Positions 49,201 through 60,438 of a stretch of DNA of 64,000 nucleotides are shown piece by piece. The notes below the pieces were generated by a model. The model saw only the letters and a program-made list of their open reading frames with translations, did not search any database and was not told the origin of the DNA. The stretch spans positions 2,490,297 to 2,554,296 of the forward strand of contig NW_002060951.1 in the NCBI RefSeq assembly GCF_000150275.1, in the 5' to 3' direction. A program made the position numbers and the translations under genes. Positions within the stretch are counted from its first letter, which is position 1, and each line of letters opens with the position of its first letter. Source of the stretch: Trichoplax adhaerens (Eukaryota > Placozoa > Uniplacotomia > Trichoplacea > Trichoplacidae).

Positions 49201-50309
49201 ATTAGGCCAATGAGCGCACATTTCCAGTTGGCATTTATCCAGCACCGTACTAAAGTCGCACCTTTTAAATTACAGTATACTGTAGTGTGCATCGATATCT
49301 ATCAATAAAATGTCTAGCATGGGACCTTATTGTGTAAAGTGCTGGATTTGCTTTATTTATTGTAACATACTTCTGTTGCAGCTATCTCAGGTCTTCACTG
49401 TAAATGCTTACTATGTCATTGCCAATAACGGCTAGCACTATATTTAATGATAGTATGCAAGTATACAGCGAAACAAGTAAAATAATCATTTCTATCCAAA
49501 AAATACATATTTAAAACTTCGGCGTTTGTGACATGGTAGTCTATCTACTGTGCCATCGAGTTACATTTAATCTATTACTAATGACTACAGTATACCGTAC
49601 ATAAATATGTGTTGTCAGCAGTCCTTGAACGTAAACATCTACTGTATTCTAGTGTGGCATGCATACAGTACAGTACTCGTAGAGTAACAGCAATATTGCT
49701 AGAACTTACATCTTTAAATCAAAATTAATGCACGGATACCGTCACTTAATAGCTGTATTTGATTTACTGTTGTATCCTATACTTACAGTATCTTAAGATT
49801 AAGAGGATTGTAAAGTCGATGACAAAAAACTCAATTTACTGGACACACTTTAGCATCCCTATCTCACTAACACTGTACTGTACAATACTGTACAATGTAC
49901 ATTAAAGAGAACATAAGTACAGTGTACTGTATAGTATATATAAAGAAAGAATGCTACTACAGTTGGTAGTATCGTAGACTTTTAGATTTTTGGTAAAATC
50001 GAAAAGTCCGTGGTAGCATAAGCGAGTTTCCTAGTACAGTAATGGTAATGTTAGCTGTGCACAGTGCGAACAAAGAAACAAAGTGAACAGTGATTAGCAA
50101 GGGTCAAAATAGCGCGAAATACCGAAGCCAATCTTTTTCCTCTCTTCGAAAGTTGCTACGCGACGCCACAGTCCCGGATATTTCTTGTACAAAGAACCCC
50201 GAAATAATCGTAAATACGTTCCAACTTCCGAACCAATCATATAATATTCTCCATCATCAGTCAACTGGAATGCTCGTGGCTTGCTGCCATAGGTTTTTGG
50301 CAGAGCCAT
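46209..50309 (-). CDS. SMARCB1: SMARCB1 / SNF5 / INI1, SWI/SNF core subunit
   Basis: Seven exons: 50309-50123, 47740-47467, 47303-47176, 47108-46942, 46801-46643, 46548-46385, 46251-46209; 373 aa (human 385). Exon 1 encodes the winged-helix domain ([50 protein letters not shown]). Exon 2 has [22 protein letters not shown]5 repeat 1 runs [18 protein letters not shown] to [17 protein letters not shown]. Repeat 2 runs [12 protein letters not shown] to [18 protein letters not shown]. The C terminus has [20 protein letters not shown] and, from a separate 43-bp last exon, [14 protein letters not shown], the basic nucleosome-acidic-patch helix. Without that exon the frame runs on to a false stop at 46366. 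Intron 1 is about 2.4 kb, far larger than the rest. The gene is head-to-head with CDK10. Confidence 0.97.
47741..50122. other. large first intron of SMARCB1
   Basis: A 2382-bp intron (donor gtattt at 50122, acceptor ctag at 47741). It holds a pentamer run (actat)n near 49029-49051 and short GTAC palindromes at 49020-49036, 49664-49676 and 49875-49935. No other exon or nested gene was found. The length is unusual for this window and may hide regulatory elements. Confidence 0.7.
49870..49940. repeat. GTAC palindromes within SMARCB1 intron 1
   Basis: cactgtactgtacaatactg and then tacagtgtactgtatagtat, about 190 bp downstream of exon 1 on the transcribed strand. Same repeat family as in the SMARCB1/CDK10 promoter region. 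Confidence 0.6.
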
Positions 50310-50354
50310 GTTTTATTCAGCTAGAAATGGAAACGAGCTATTACGCTACATTGC

Positions 50355-50595
50355 CTTACAGTATAATGCTTTACAGTACAGTACAGTACTGTACTGTAAA
50401 GTTTTAACTATACAGTACTGTACTGTACTGTACAGTACAGTACAGTACCGTACGATCCTTCTGGCTCTTTTCTGTACTGTACAGTACAGTACAGTGGCAG
50501 TTCTGTGTTGTACTGTACCCTGTACTGTACAGTACAGTACTTCACACTCATACTGTACAATAGCAGTTCTGTATTGTAGTACTGTACTGTATGAC
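50355..50595. repeat. largest GTAC-palindrome array in the window
   Basis: Long runs built from tactg and tacag pentamers meeting at gtac, such as acagtacagtacagtactgt, repeat at 50376-50400, 50413-50452, 50473-50494, 50519-50541 and 50575-50592. Each block can fold on itself. It begins about 45 bp upstream of the SMARCB1 start codon. Confidence 0.85.
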
Positions 50596-51017
50596 TGTAA
50601 ATGTTGAACTCCGTTTGTTATACTGAAGAAGTGTTTCATTCTTGTACTGCGATTTCTCTACTACGTATCCTGAGTGATTGCGTGGAATGTTCTTTAATTA
50701 ATTGATATACAGTACAGTATACTGTACTGTATTACCCGTACATCCACAATGTCAAGAAAGATTGCAGATGTTCCTCCTTTAATATATGGCTGATTTACGA
50801 CCTTACATAACTGTTTCTAGGCAGAATTTTTTAGTAACAGACAATAAGATTCAATTACTTAATTTAGAATGAATCAGTCAGAATTGACCGCCTGCATTAC
50901 GAAGTGTTTGGCACAATATTTTGACGAGATGTGACCGGAAATGTCTGTCCTTCCAAGGGAGATCAGTCCAGGTCTTCTTCTGGTAATGAGAATGGAGAGA
51001 GGTTTCAAAAAACTGAA

Positions 51018-51115
51018 CTAATGTACTGTACTGTACAGTACATACTGTGGTACTGTCAGTGCTTGCCGTAGTACTGTGCCCTGTACACTGAGTGTACACT
51101 GTACACTGTACAGTA
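51018..51115. repeat. GTAC-palindrome cluster upstream of CDK10
   Basis: tgtactgtactgtacagtac, then tgtacactgagtgtacactg and gtacactgtacagtatag. About 500 bp upstream of the CDK10 start. Confidence 0.75.
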
Positions 51116-51611
51116 TAGTAGATTTTTTGCAGTTCTTACAGATTCGTAAAGTGCAGTACTTTGTCATACTCACTCTACTATAAATTACTAAAGTTTCGGT
51201 ACCATATCAGTACAGTATGTAACATGGACTACTAGAATTCCTCTTCATAGTCCATATGTAATACATGAATACTCGTATACTGTACTGTACAGTAGTAAAA
51301 TTCAAAAATGAGATTGAAGGATATCTTTTTAAGAAGTAGCTAGTCGAACTAGAGACTACTCGACTCATTTCGAATTCACTCGGATCCACGCTCGTTATAT
51401 TGTATTTTACGCACTGTATATACTTGCACTTTTTACTCTACAATGTAATCGTATAAAGAGATCATCGAAAACTTTCTGCCATGCACAATATTTTATTGTT
51501 CCAGATTAGAGCTAGTGTTTCCCGTGCAAGCTACTTTATAATTTCATCACACGAACAATCTAGGTACTGTACGGCATTATAACTCCAAAACCTGTAAACT
51601 GGTTGATTAGA

Positions 51612-52871
51612 ATGGCTTCGAAAGATTCTACAACTGTATCCTTTACTTCCTTCGAATCTCCTAAAATGGTGGACTTGCCTTACCACTCTATATATGGTAA
51701 TTGCCGAAATATAACCGAATTCGATAAATTAAACCGAATTGGTGAAGGTAGCTACGGAGTTGTCTATCGAGCTCGTGACTTAGATTCTAAAGAGATTGTG
51801 GCGATAAAAAAGATTCGAATGGAAAATGAGAGGGATGGAATTCCAGTTAGCAGTCTTAGAGAAATTACGCTCCTTGTCAACTTAAAGCATATCAACATTG
51901 TAAATTTAAAAGATGTTGTTGTGGGAAAACAATTAGATAGTATTTTTTTAGTTATGGAGTACTGCGAACAGGATCTGAGTAGTTTGTTGTACGATAACAT
52001 GAAAGCTCCTTTCACTGAACCACAGGTTGGCTTATACTCGCTTTGATTGGTTTATTATTAATTCTTGATAATGAACTCTATTATCGATATGTTTTAGGTC
52101 AAATGCTTATCGCTACAATTAATTCATGGAGTACAATATCTGCATCATAATTTTGTCATACATAGAGATTTAAAGGTTTCAAATCTATTATTGACCGATA
52201 AAGGCATTCTTAAGGTTGCTGATTTTGGACTGGCCAGAAATTATGGTCTTCCTGCTGCTGTAAGTGTTAATATTTAACATTTGTTTTACTAGTGTTCAGA
52301 GAGATTTGTGATAATTTGATCTCTGCAAACAGATCCTACGATTCCGCATAATTTCTGTTAGCATTAACCAAATTAATTTCGTGCACGCGTTTTTATCATT
52401 TAGCCAATGACACCCACTATTGTATCTCTATGGTATCGTGCTCCTGAAGTATTGTTAGGGTGTACCAAACATACCCTAGCAGTTGATATGTGGTCGGTTG
52501 GATGCATTATAGCGGAATTATTTGATCATAATGTATTTTTAAAAGGTAAATCAGAAAAAGATCAGTTAGATCTGATGTGTCAAATGCTTGGAACTCCGAA
52601 TGAGGCTATTTGGGAAGATATTCGTGACATGCCTCTATATGGAAAGATTATCTTAAGGCAGCAACCATATAATAATTTAAAGCACAAATTCTCTTGGTTG
52701 TCAGCTGCTGGCCTAAACTTGCTTAATAGTTTGTTAACGTATGATCCAGGTCGACGAATAACAGCTGATGAAACTTTAAAGCTTTCGTACTTTCGGGAGT
52801 CTCCATTACCTATAGAACCAGAGATGATGCCAACTTTCCCTCAACGTCGCAACCGATCATCGAAAGAGTAG
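51612..52871 (+). CDS. CDK10: cyclin-dependent kinase 10
   Basis: Three exons: 51612-52025, 52098-52259, 52404-52871; 347 aa. ATG at 51612 follows an in-frame TTG. Kinase landmarks: glycine loop IGEGSYGVV (43-51), the VAIKK lysine K66, the cyclin-contact helix PVSSLRE (78-84; PISSLRE in human CDK10), hinge [13 protein letters not shown], catalytic HRDLKVSN with D162, DFG at 180-182, and the activation segment [15 protein letters not shown]. The CDK10-specific tail [18 protein letters not shown] and ELMPTFP-like [12 protein letters not shown] identify the orthologue rather than CDK11. CDK10 pairs with cyclin M and phosphorylates ETS2. The introns are only about 72 and 144 bp. It is divergently arranged with SMARCB1. 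Confidence 0.97.
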
Positions 52872-55800
52872 TCTAATAAAATAAAACTAAATGCATGTTG
52901 CTTACTATCAAGCACGAATTTTACAAAGATAAATATCGTTTATGAATACCTACAGTATAATGCAGGCATTGATAGTAAAGCTATAATTGACGTACGATAC
53001 TAAGTTTGAATTTATTAATTACAGATTACTTTCTATACTGTACAATACTCAGCGTATGAGCTTGTAAATGTTTATATGATTCAGTGGTTAACAAGGAAAG
53101 ATTTATGATACTTTTGATATGTTACTATTAATGTACTGATGCGAATTGTGAATCATTCTGTACGTGTACGTAGAGTATACTTCATAATAGTATTCAATAT
53201 TCTGGACTCGATTAGGATTGTTTAAACCAGTCGTGATACAATCGTCCATATAGTCTTAAGAAGATCGTTGTTCTAAATATTTTGAAAGAGAAATACAGTA
53301 ACCATAATTTGATATTGTACACGTCCAGTTAATCATAAATCTCTTTAAGTTATTAATTTGCTAATCTTCATATTGTAATTTTCATTAATATGAGAAATAA
53401 GCGCACTTAAATACTCTCTCATATGGCGTGTTTCATGTATACAAACTTAAAAATTAGTTCCAGATAGTCGCACATTAAGCAGCGTAAGGTCACTAAGTTT
53501 AACTGACTATTTTATCTACCAAGTATAAAAAATAATATAATATTGTTAGCTATTCTGAGACTAGGGTCTTGAACACATAAAGCTGATTGTAATGTTTTGA
53601 AATTGTGTAACTGATGGAAATTCGATACATTCAGACACAAACTTTTATATTAAAAACATGCTGTTACAACTGATAGACTATATGAATTAGTTTAGACTTA
53701 TCATAACTGGCATATTATAGAATCTCTTTAATAATTAAAATTAATTAATTGACCAACTCTCCAATATAGGATATAGCATTTTAGAAAACCACTTGTTTTC
53801 CCTCGTACGCGTATGTATGCGATTGTTGTAGATGTAAATGTGCTCGAACTCAACCAGTTTGATGCCGCATCTGTTGTAATTATTACGGTCGCGTCATAAC
53901 TTAGTATTGGACCAACAGATTCCATTCATGGGCAATGCTTTCTTTCACAATGTGTCAAATTTCACTGCTCAGATCGGTTCGAGTTGGCGTAACTGTTATG
54001 ATAGCGTAAATACGAAATACGAAATATTACGCTGTTTGACGATAGGATAGGTAAATACGTGTGTATAGTACTGTACTCCTATGCAATATGATTTATGTTA
54101 CACACCCACTAATAAATGAAATGATCACAGAATGAAACTTAAACTTTGGAAGATTTAAAGGTTGATAGCGTGTAAAGGAGATTATTTGATATACGGTAGT
54201 ACCAAGTACTGTACTTGTAAAGTATAAAGAGTAGTTGTACAAATTTTGTTTAGGAGATATATTATAGGCGGTAATAAATTATAATTAATATAATTAATAG
54301 GCGTACTACTTTTTTTATTAGTAAATATTTAAAAAATTACAAGGACGAGCCAAACAGAATTGTTCTCCTTTAAATATATGTGCATATTAATGTACTCTTA
54401 ATTGTCAAGATTTCCAAATTTAATTAACCAAAGTTCAGATGTTACTCTGTAAAGAATCTAGAGGACGATCATTCTGCGGCTTTACAAACAAAGAGTTGAA
54501 ATATTGTGAGATACCCAATCGTTCTGATTGTAATAGTCCCTATTTACATATGCGTATGAATGCACGTGTATACAAATATATTAGTTATGATACCTTGTTT
54601 CACGTGCGTAATTGGCTGGCAAAGTCAGTAAAATTAGTAAGCGAGGTTATAAATGTGTATGATAATATGGAATTACTGTAATTTCAGCAAACTAATTATC
54701 CTTTCATAGTAGGCAATTCGATATACTATACACGACTGTGAATTCATATAATCCATTACAATAGATTAAAAAATTTGGCTTCACTTAAAAAAAATTGAGT
54801 GCTTCGAAGCTAAGAATATACACTTCAACAACCGTTCAGTGAATCTATTACAATCTGCCTAGGCTGATACACTGTCTCTTTAATAACAAATCAAATATCA
54901 TTAGATCTCATGACTCTTAAGACTCATTACACTGATTGCAGTGTAGTAGCCAAAGGTAAAATAAAATTATAATTAAGCCAACTAAAATTATGAGTAGGAG
55001 GAGGGATGTGTTAAAAAACTAAAATTGTATACTCCTAATTCCACTATATAAAATTTACATATATTCTGAAGCCATCGCAAATAATGATTAACATATAAGT
55101 ATTTACTTAATGATGCATCGTGATACTAGTCCAATCCTTATGTGTGATGCTTAAAATCTTTGCAACGTACAATATTCGTATGTTACTGATTGCAATATCC
55201 TTAATTCTCCATGTAGCTTCAATAAGTCCGTACTAAAAACTTCGTATATATCATATCAGATTTTAACTTTATCAAGGAATTAAGTTTTCGAAGAACTATA
55301 TCACCTTTATCAATGTCCTCGTATGTACCTATGATTAATGAGAAATCTATTGCCCTTGCAAAGGATGATAGCTCAAGTCATATCAACCCAATATTCATAG
55401 CAAAACAACAACAGAATAATCGCTAATAGATTGGAGAAACTATAGGTGTATACTGACACAACTAGGGTGAATCATTTATTTTCTTTTAAAAACTAGCTCT
55501 AGTATGACTAGAGCAAACAGGTAATCAAGCTGACAAACTCCACCGCATACCAAAATCTATTTATTAAGAGGCTACCGGCATAAATTGTAGGCAACATTTC
55601 TGTAGCAACTCCAGATATCTTGTAATATTGTAGCTACTGTCAATGACGAAGGTACGATAATAAAATACATGTTTTCTATATACCCTTTCAATTGTAACAT
55701 ACATCAACAGCCAATTTAATTAAAGTGTAAAAGCCAATATGTGTTATATTCGAGGTCACTGTCACTAGATACAACCTGTAGCATCTGCAAGAGGTAAGTT

Positions 55801-56370
55801 AATGCAGTCTATTTCTGATATCTTTGTCTCAAACATTGTACTTCAAGAATCGATTTTATACGTGAATATGGACTTTGCTCCTTACATTCATCAGTGTTAG
55901 TTATCACATTAAGATAAAAGGCGGTATGCATATTTAACCTTCTTTAAAAATACAATGTAAAGGTACATACGCACGAGTCAATATTTATTGTGCGATTCCG
56001 TTGCAGAATAATGGATGAGTTCATGTCTCATCAGATTGCGTCTGTTCGGGTTCAGTAAGGCATTTTCTGAATATAACATTCCAAAAGCTCCAAAACAATT
56101 TTTATCTCACCAGACAATTTTTGGAGTAAGCGCTAAAAATTGACAAGTTTACGACTAAACTCTATTAAACGCGTAGCATTCCTTTTCAGATTAGAACTAA
56201 AGTAAAGGTGGATAAAATTATTTGCTGCAATAATGTTTGCTGACAACATTTATCGTCGAATTATATAATTACTGCAATTAAAATTAATTAATTATCAAGT
56301 ATATAAAAGTTATCTCGCTAATGCTGATTTTTTCGCCTGATGTTTCAGTTTTTGCAGCTATCTTTCTAAA
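52872..56370. other. 3.5 kb intergenic, possible 5' exon for the lipid-binding gene near its end
   Basis: No confident gene. Near the right end, 56007-56054 is flanked by gttgcag and gtaagg and starts with an in-frame ATG at 56011 (see findings). The 80-codon open frame at 54439-54681 has no family signature or splice support. Confidence 0.45.
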
Positions 56371-57931
56371 ATGGAAAACGAACTCGCACGCAAATGGAAA
56401 TTGGATCATAGTGAAAACTTTGAAGAATACATGGTGAAATTGGGCAAGTGAATATAAGTATTTAAAAAGCAGATCTTTCAAATGATCTTAAACTAGTTTA
56501 AATCTCGCTCTTTACGATTCTATGGACTGTAACAAAATGCCACGTTCAAAAATTATTGCTGATGATTCTTAATTACAACGATATAAACATCATTTTGTTG
56601 ATACTACAACGAGATTAAATTGAGAAATGATAATAATGCTTGAACCAAACTGCTGCATAAGTCTTTATCAGTGCTGTAACAGCAAACATTGTAACAGATT
56701 ACTCATTGAATCACCTTTAAGCATTTCGTTCAGACTGTTCTTAGTCTACAGATCAGAAGTTTCAGCAATATAGCCGCAACATTGTTATTTATGCAATACT
56801 CGTATATTTTTCTGTAGTGCAGAAGTTTAGCGTCTTAATGTTATTAATAGTTAAAAGATCGACATTCCAGAATTACTGGTAAAATTACTCATAAAAAGAT
56901 CCAGTCTGTTCAATAAAATTACGGTGTCGTTGTAAAAAATAATATTTCAACTAACTGCAAGTATGAACTGCGAGTTAATGTTAAACAAGATATCACTATG
57001 CGTATGTCGTCATGCACGATACTTTGTACGTTTATAATTTAGTATAAGTAAGTTTTCAGAATTTTTATTCAAAATTGTTTATTGTTTGTATGTGATATGC
57101 TTCTAGGCGTTAACTTCGTCAAACGCAAGCTTGCTAAAGCAACCACGAATGTAGTGCAAACCATTACTATCGATGGCGACAACATTAGAATTGTTATGAC
57201 CTCTCCAGTAACTACAAAAGATACTACATTCATCGTTGGTCAACCAGTCGAGGAGACGACTTTGCATGGAGAAAAAGTGAAGGTACTGTATTTAATTATG
57301 CTCTTAATCTTTAACATCTGTTATACCTGCTGTTAAAGTACCCCAATGACTAAAGTTTTATTAAATTTATTAGGATAATTTCCGAGTTTTGGCTGTATTA
57401 GCTATAGCGTTTTGTTGCTATATATTAGTATTTCAATAAGATGTGCTGTAGACAACGCTGATCTTATTAAAATTGTAGATAAATAATTCTTTCTTTAATT
57501 TTTAATTTAAGCCTTACGATACAGTCAGAAATTATGTATTAAATTTTAATCTCATTTAAAAAAATTTCATCATAGTCTACATCTCAACTGCAGATATTTA
57601 TTCGAATCTTTTATTAACAGTAAAATTTTTCACTAAAAATATTTACGTAGACTACCATAAGATGGGAAGGTGATAAGTTAGTAGCAGAATCAACTGAATG
57701 CAAACAACCACTAACCAATACGAGACATGTAGAAAATGGCATGATGGTCAATGTAAGTCTTAAATAAACTCTACAACTATGTTACTTGATTAGATTATGA
57801 ATTTTAGAACGAAGGAAAGTTCTATACAGTACTATAAAAGCGGTTAATGAAATGCTTCAACTATTATCTGGTTTTCGTAGACTCTAACTGTTGCTGATGT
57901 GACGTGCCGAAGATTCTATAAGAGCTCATAA
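56371..57931 (+). CDS. intracellular lipid-binding protein (FABP/CRABP type), copy 1
   Basis: Four exons: 56371-56443, 57107-57282, 57651-57752, 57881-57931; 133 aa, the usual length for this family, with the usual intron positions. It starts MENELARKWKLDHSENFEEYM, the KWKL...NF..YM.xLGV block shared by all FABPs. GVNFVKRKLA, GDNIRIVM, FIVGQPVEETTLHGEKVK and RWEGDKLV follow. The end is VADVTCRRFYKSS, in which R128 and Y130 match the family's R-x-Y carboxylate-binding pair; an arginine in TNTRHVENG matches the other ligand contact. The ten-strand barrel carries fatty acids or retinoids in the cytosol. Intron 1 must begin GC (ggcaagt), because only this keeps frame. An upstream exon at 56007-56054 could add 19 residues. 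A second copy lies 1.3 kb downstream. Confidence 0.92.
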
Positions 57932-59276
57932 GAATTCATTATATACGGATATATTGGTTTTAGTAGTATTATCAATAGGAAAAATTTTTAATCAAAATCA
58001 TATTTTACATTCGAAGGGCAGTAACTAGCCTTTTTGAAATTGCTGTAAGTTGTAAATTGACCAATATCCGGTAACAGTAGAAGATTTCGCATAATGTAAT
58101 GTTCACTAGTAAAAATGTAACATGTTTAGGATCAAATTCGAGGAATCTGCTTTGCTCATCATTTATAACTTTTCTAATAGTATGCTCATTTTTCAAATGT
58201 TTCGCCATACAAAGGTTAACAATCCTATTCGCATTGAGTGCAGCTATTACGAATTATTTCTTGAAAGCTGAATCGCGTAGTTAAGTTGAGTGGTATCTGC
58301 AGCTATAAAGAAGTTTCAAGATTTTTACAAGTATGATAATAAAGCCAGCTGCTATATGATACTGTTACAGTCGCATTTATCTGACAATAAAAGATGATTG
58401 GTAAAAAGTGAGCTTTTCCTTGTTAAATAAAAATATTTAGTGAATAGTATATTATGTGATGATGCAACATACTATAAGTATCATCACTAGTCTATGGTGC
58501 CAAAGTGCCATGCCGTACATGATATCAAGATGACATCTTTAAAATTAATATATCATGTATCACATATACTGTAATATGCACTTCAGTTTCGCCTTCCGTA
58601 ATGGCCTTCAGGAAATCGTCGTGAAAATATAATTATAGCCTGCTATACTAATGATTTTGGGAATACCATACAAATGTGTACGAGAATGGCATCTGACAGG
58701 CTTTTAATGTTAAAACCGTGAGTATGTGAAAATTGATTTAATCTTATTTCGAACATCGAGGTATCGAAATAACTAGAAGATATCTACCAGTATTTAGTTA
58801 TAATCCCAATTAAATAAAAAGGAATCTACAATATTTGGATACAGCTTCTAAAATTTAACTTTGACATTGACTAACGACTACCTTGCAACAAGCCTTTGAT
58901 TGATTGATGAAATCATCTGTGTTTACGTTACAGTAACCGATAAATTTACACTATTAAAATAGGCATCAATGATAAAAATTATACTTTCCCTGTTCGCACT
59001 GATATTATATATAGAGAGAGACAGTATATGTCTAACCCATTTTTTATAAAGTGGAAAAAGATAAAAAAATAATGTAAACATTGTTAACAAATCATTTTAT
59101 TGGCATATGTTCATAATTAGTCTATGGAATACAAAAATGTGGGATGCATTAATGTATAGATTACTAAATATTAACCAAGTACAGGAATACCCTTTTTAAA
59201 TCGAATAAAAATATAAAACAGTTTTTAATCAAAACGTCAGATTTCCCCGAAAGATTTATTTCTAACTTTATCAGCT
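57932..59276. other. spacer between the two lipid-binding genes
   Basis: 1.3 kb without supported exons. Small overlapping frames at 58005-58284 lie on opposite strands and look like chance. No GTAC cluster, unlike most upstream regions in the window. Confidence 0.5.
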
Positions 59277-60438
59277 ATGAAATCACACACGCAATGTCCG
59301 CTTGTTGGGACCTGGAAATTAGATCATACGGAGAACTATGATTGTTATTTGAAACAGTTAGGTATACGCAGGAAACAATAAAATACCGAAGTGTCATTTG
59401 CATTTCGCTATATTAATTAATATTGCATATCTTTTCCAGATAATTATATCACTTCATGTAGCAGTAAAGTTCATTTCTACTCCTCTAATATTTTAGGGGT
59501 AAACTCAGTTAAGCGACACTTGGCTATGGTGACAACTAACATCCAAGAAGAAATCCGCCAAATTGATTTGCAAACATTTGTATGTAAAATTTGGTCACCC
59601 GTTCTTACAAAACAGACCACTTATAAACTTGATCAAGAACTATCTGAGAATACTTTGGTTGGCGAAAGAGTCAAGGTAAAATACGAAGGTTTAGTAAAAA
59701 CCGATCACTTGCCGGTAATTTGGATTTCTTTCAAAGCAGTAATTTTAACTTTGCCTATACTATAATCCGGCTAAGTTTTAAACTTCACATATTAAGAATG
59801 AGTTATGGCAAAAGATTGTCTGTAAAAGTAAAACAATTCAATAAAAATTTAAAACAGAAATCAAATTACACGCGAACATTTGAGATAGAGTACTTTTCCA
59901 TTATATTGGTATATTTTCAAACGATACTGTAGTACATTAAAAATCCTATACTTATTATTAATAAACTTACCACTACTGGAATTCAACTATCAGAAACGAT
60001 ATTTTTGATAAGAATTTACTATAACAATTCTTCTTTCCTTTCAGTATACCTCTCATAAATACCATGTTACATATTTAGTTACCAACTTTAAATCATTAAT
60101 GCTTAGTTTTGTAAGTATGTGTATTAGTGGATCACGAATACTATGTTTTGAATGTAGCCTTTGACATTTTTTGCATATGTAGAGTATTATGAGTTGGGAA
60201 GAAGAGAAACTCTTTATTCGATGTACAGAATCGCGACAGCCGCAGCATGATGTCAGATACCTCGATGACGGATATATGATACATGTAAGAAGTTACTTAC
60301 AGAGATGCGATTAAATTTAGTTCTATGATTCTTTATCACCTGATATCGGTTATTAAGTAATAACCTTAATCCTTTGAACAATAGGAATATGTCGTTAATA
60401 ACGTTCCCACAAAGCATTTCTACTTAAGGGTTAAATAG
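59277..60438 (+). CDS. intracellular lipid-binding protein (FABP/CRABP type), copy 2
   Basis: Four exons at the same positions as copy 1: 59277-59361, 59497-59675, 60183-60284, 60385-60438; 139 aa. Blocks are LVGTWKLDHTENYDCYLKQL, GVNSVKRHLAM, YKLDQELSENTLVGERVK, MSWEEEKLFIRC and VNNVPTKHFYLRVK. Introns 1-3 are GT-AG; intron 1 here is canonical where copy 1 uses GC-AG. The arginine of the R-x-Y pair is replaced by His (H133-F-Y135), although the other ligand arginine is kept (DVRYLDDG). Ligand preference may therefore differ from copy 1. The strands after FVCKIW differ strongly from copy 1, so the duplication is old. The last exon is called from frame closure and family fit. Confidence 0.87.

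Larger units (their letters stand above)
50310..51611. promoter_or_regulatory. divergent promoter region SMARCB1/CDK10, rich in palindromes
   Basis: 1.3 kb between the two divergent start codons. GTAC palindromes form blocks at 50355-50595, 50705-50735 and 51018-51115. Small overlapping open frames on both strands here are a by-product of the repeat. Promoter role is inferred from gene order. Confidence 0.55.

Noticed and set aside
50308-50639. Overlapping open frames on both strands rich in Tyr, Cys, Thr and Val
   Set aside because: They translate the GTAC pentamer repeat; such frames are open on both strands by composition.
54439-54681. 80-codon plus frame
   Set aside because: No recognised domain, no splice context, no partner exons; could be chance.
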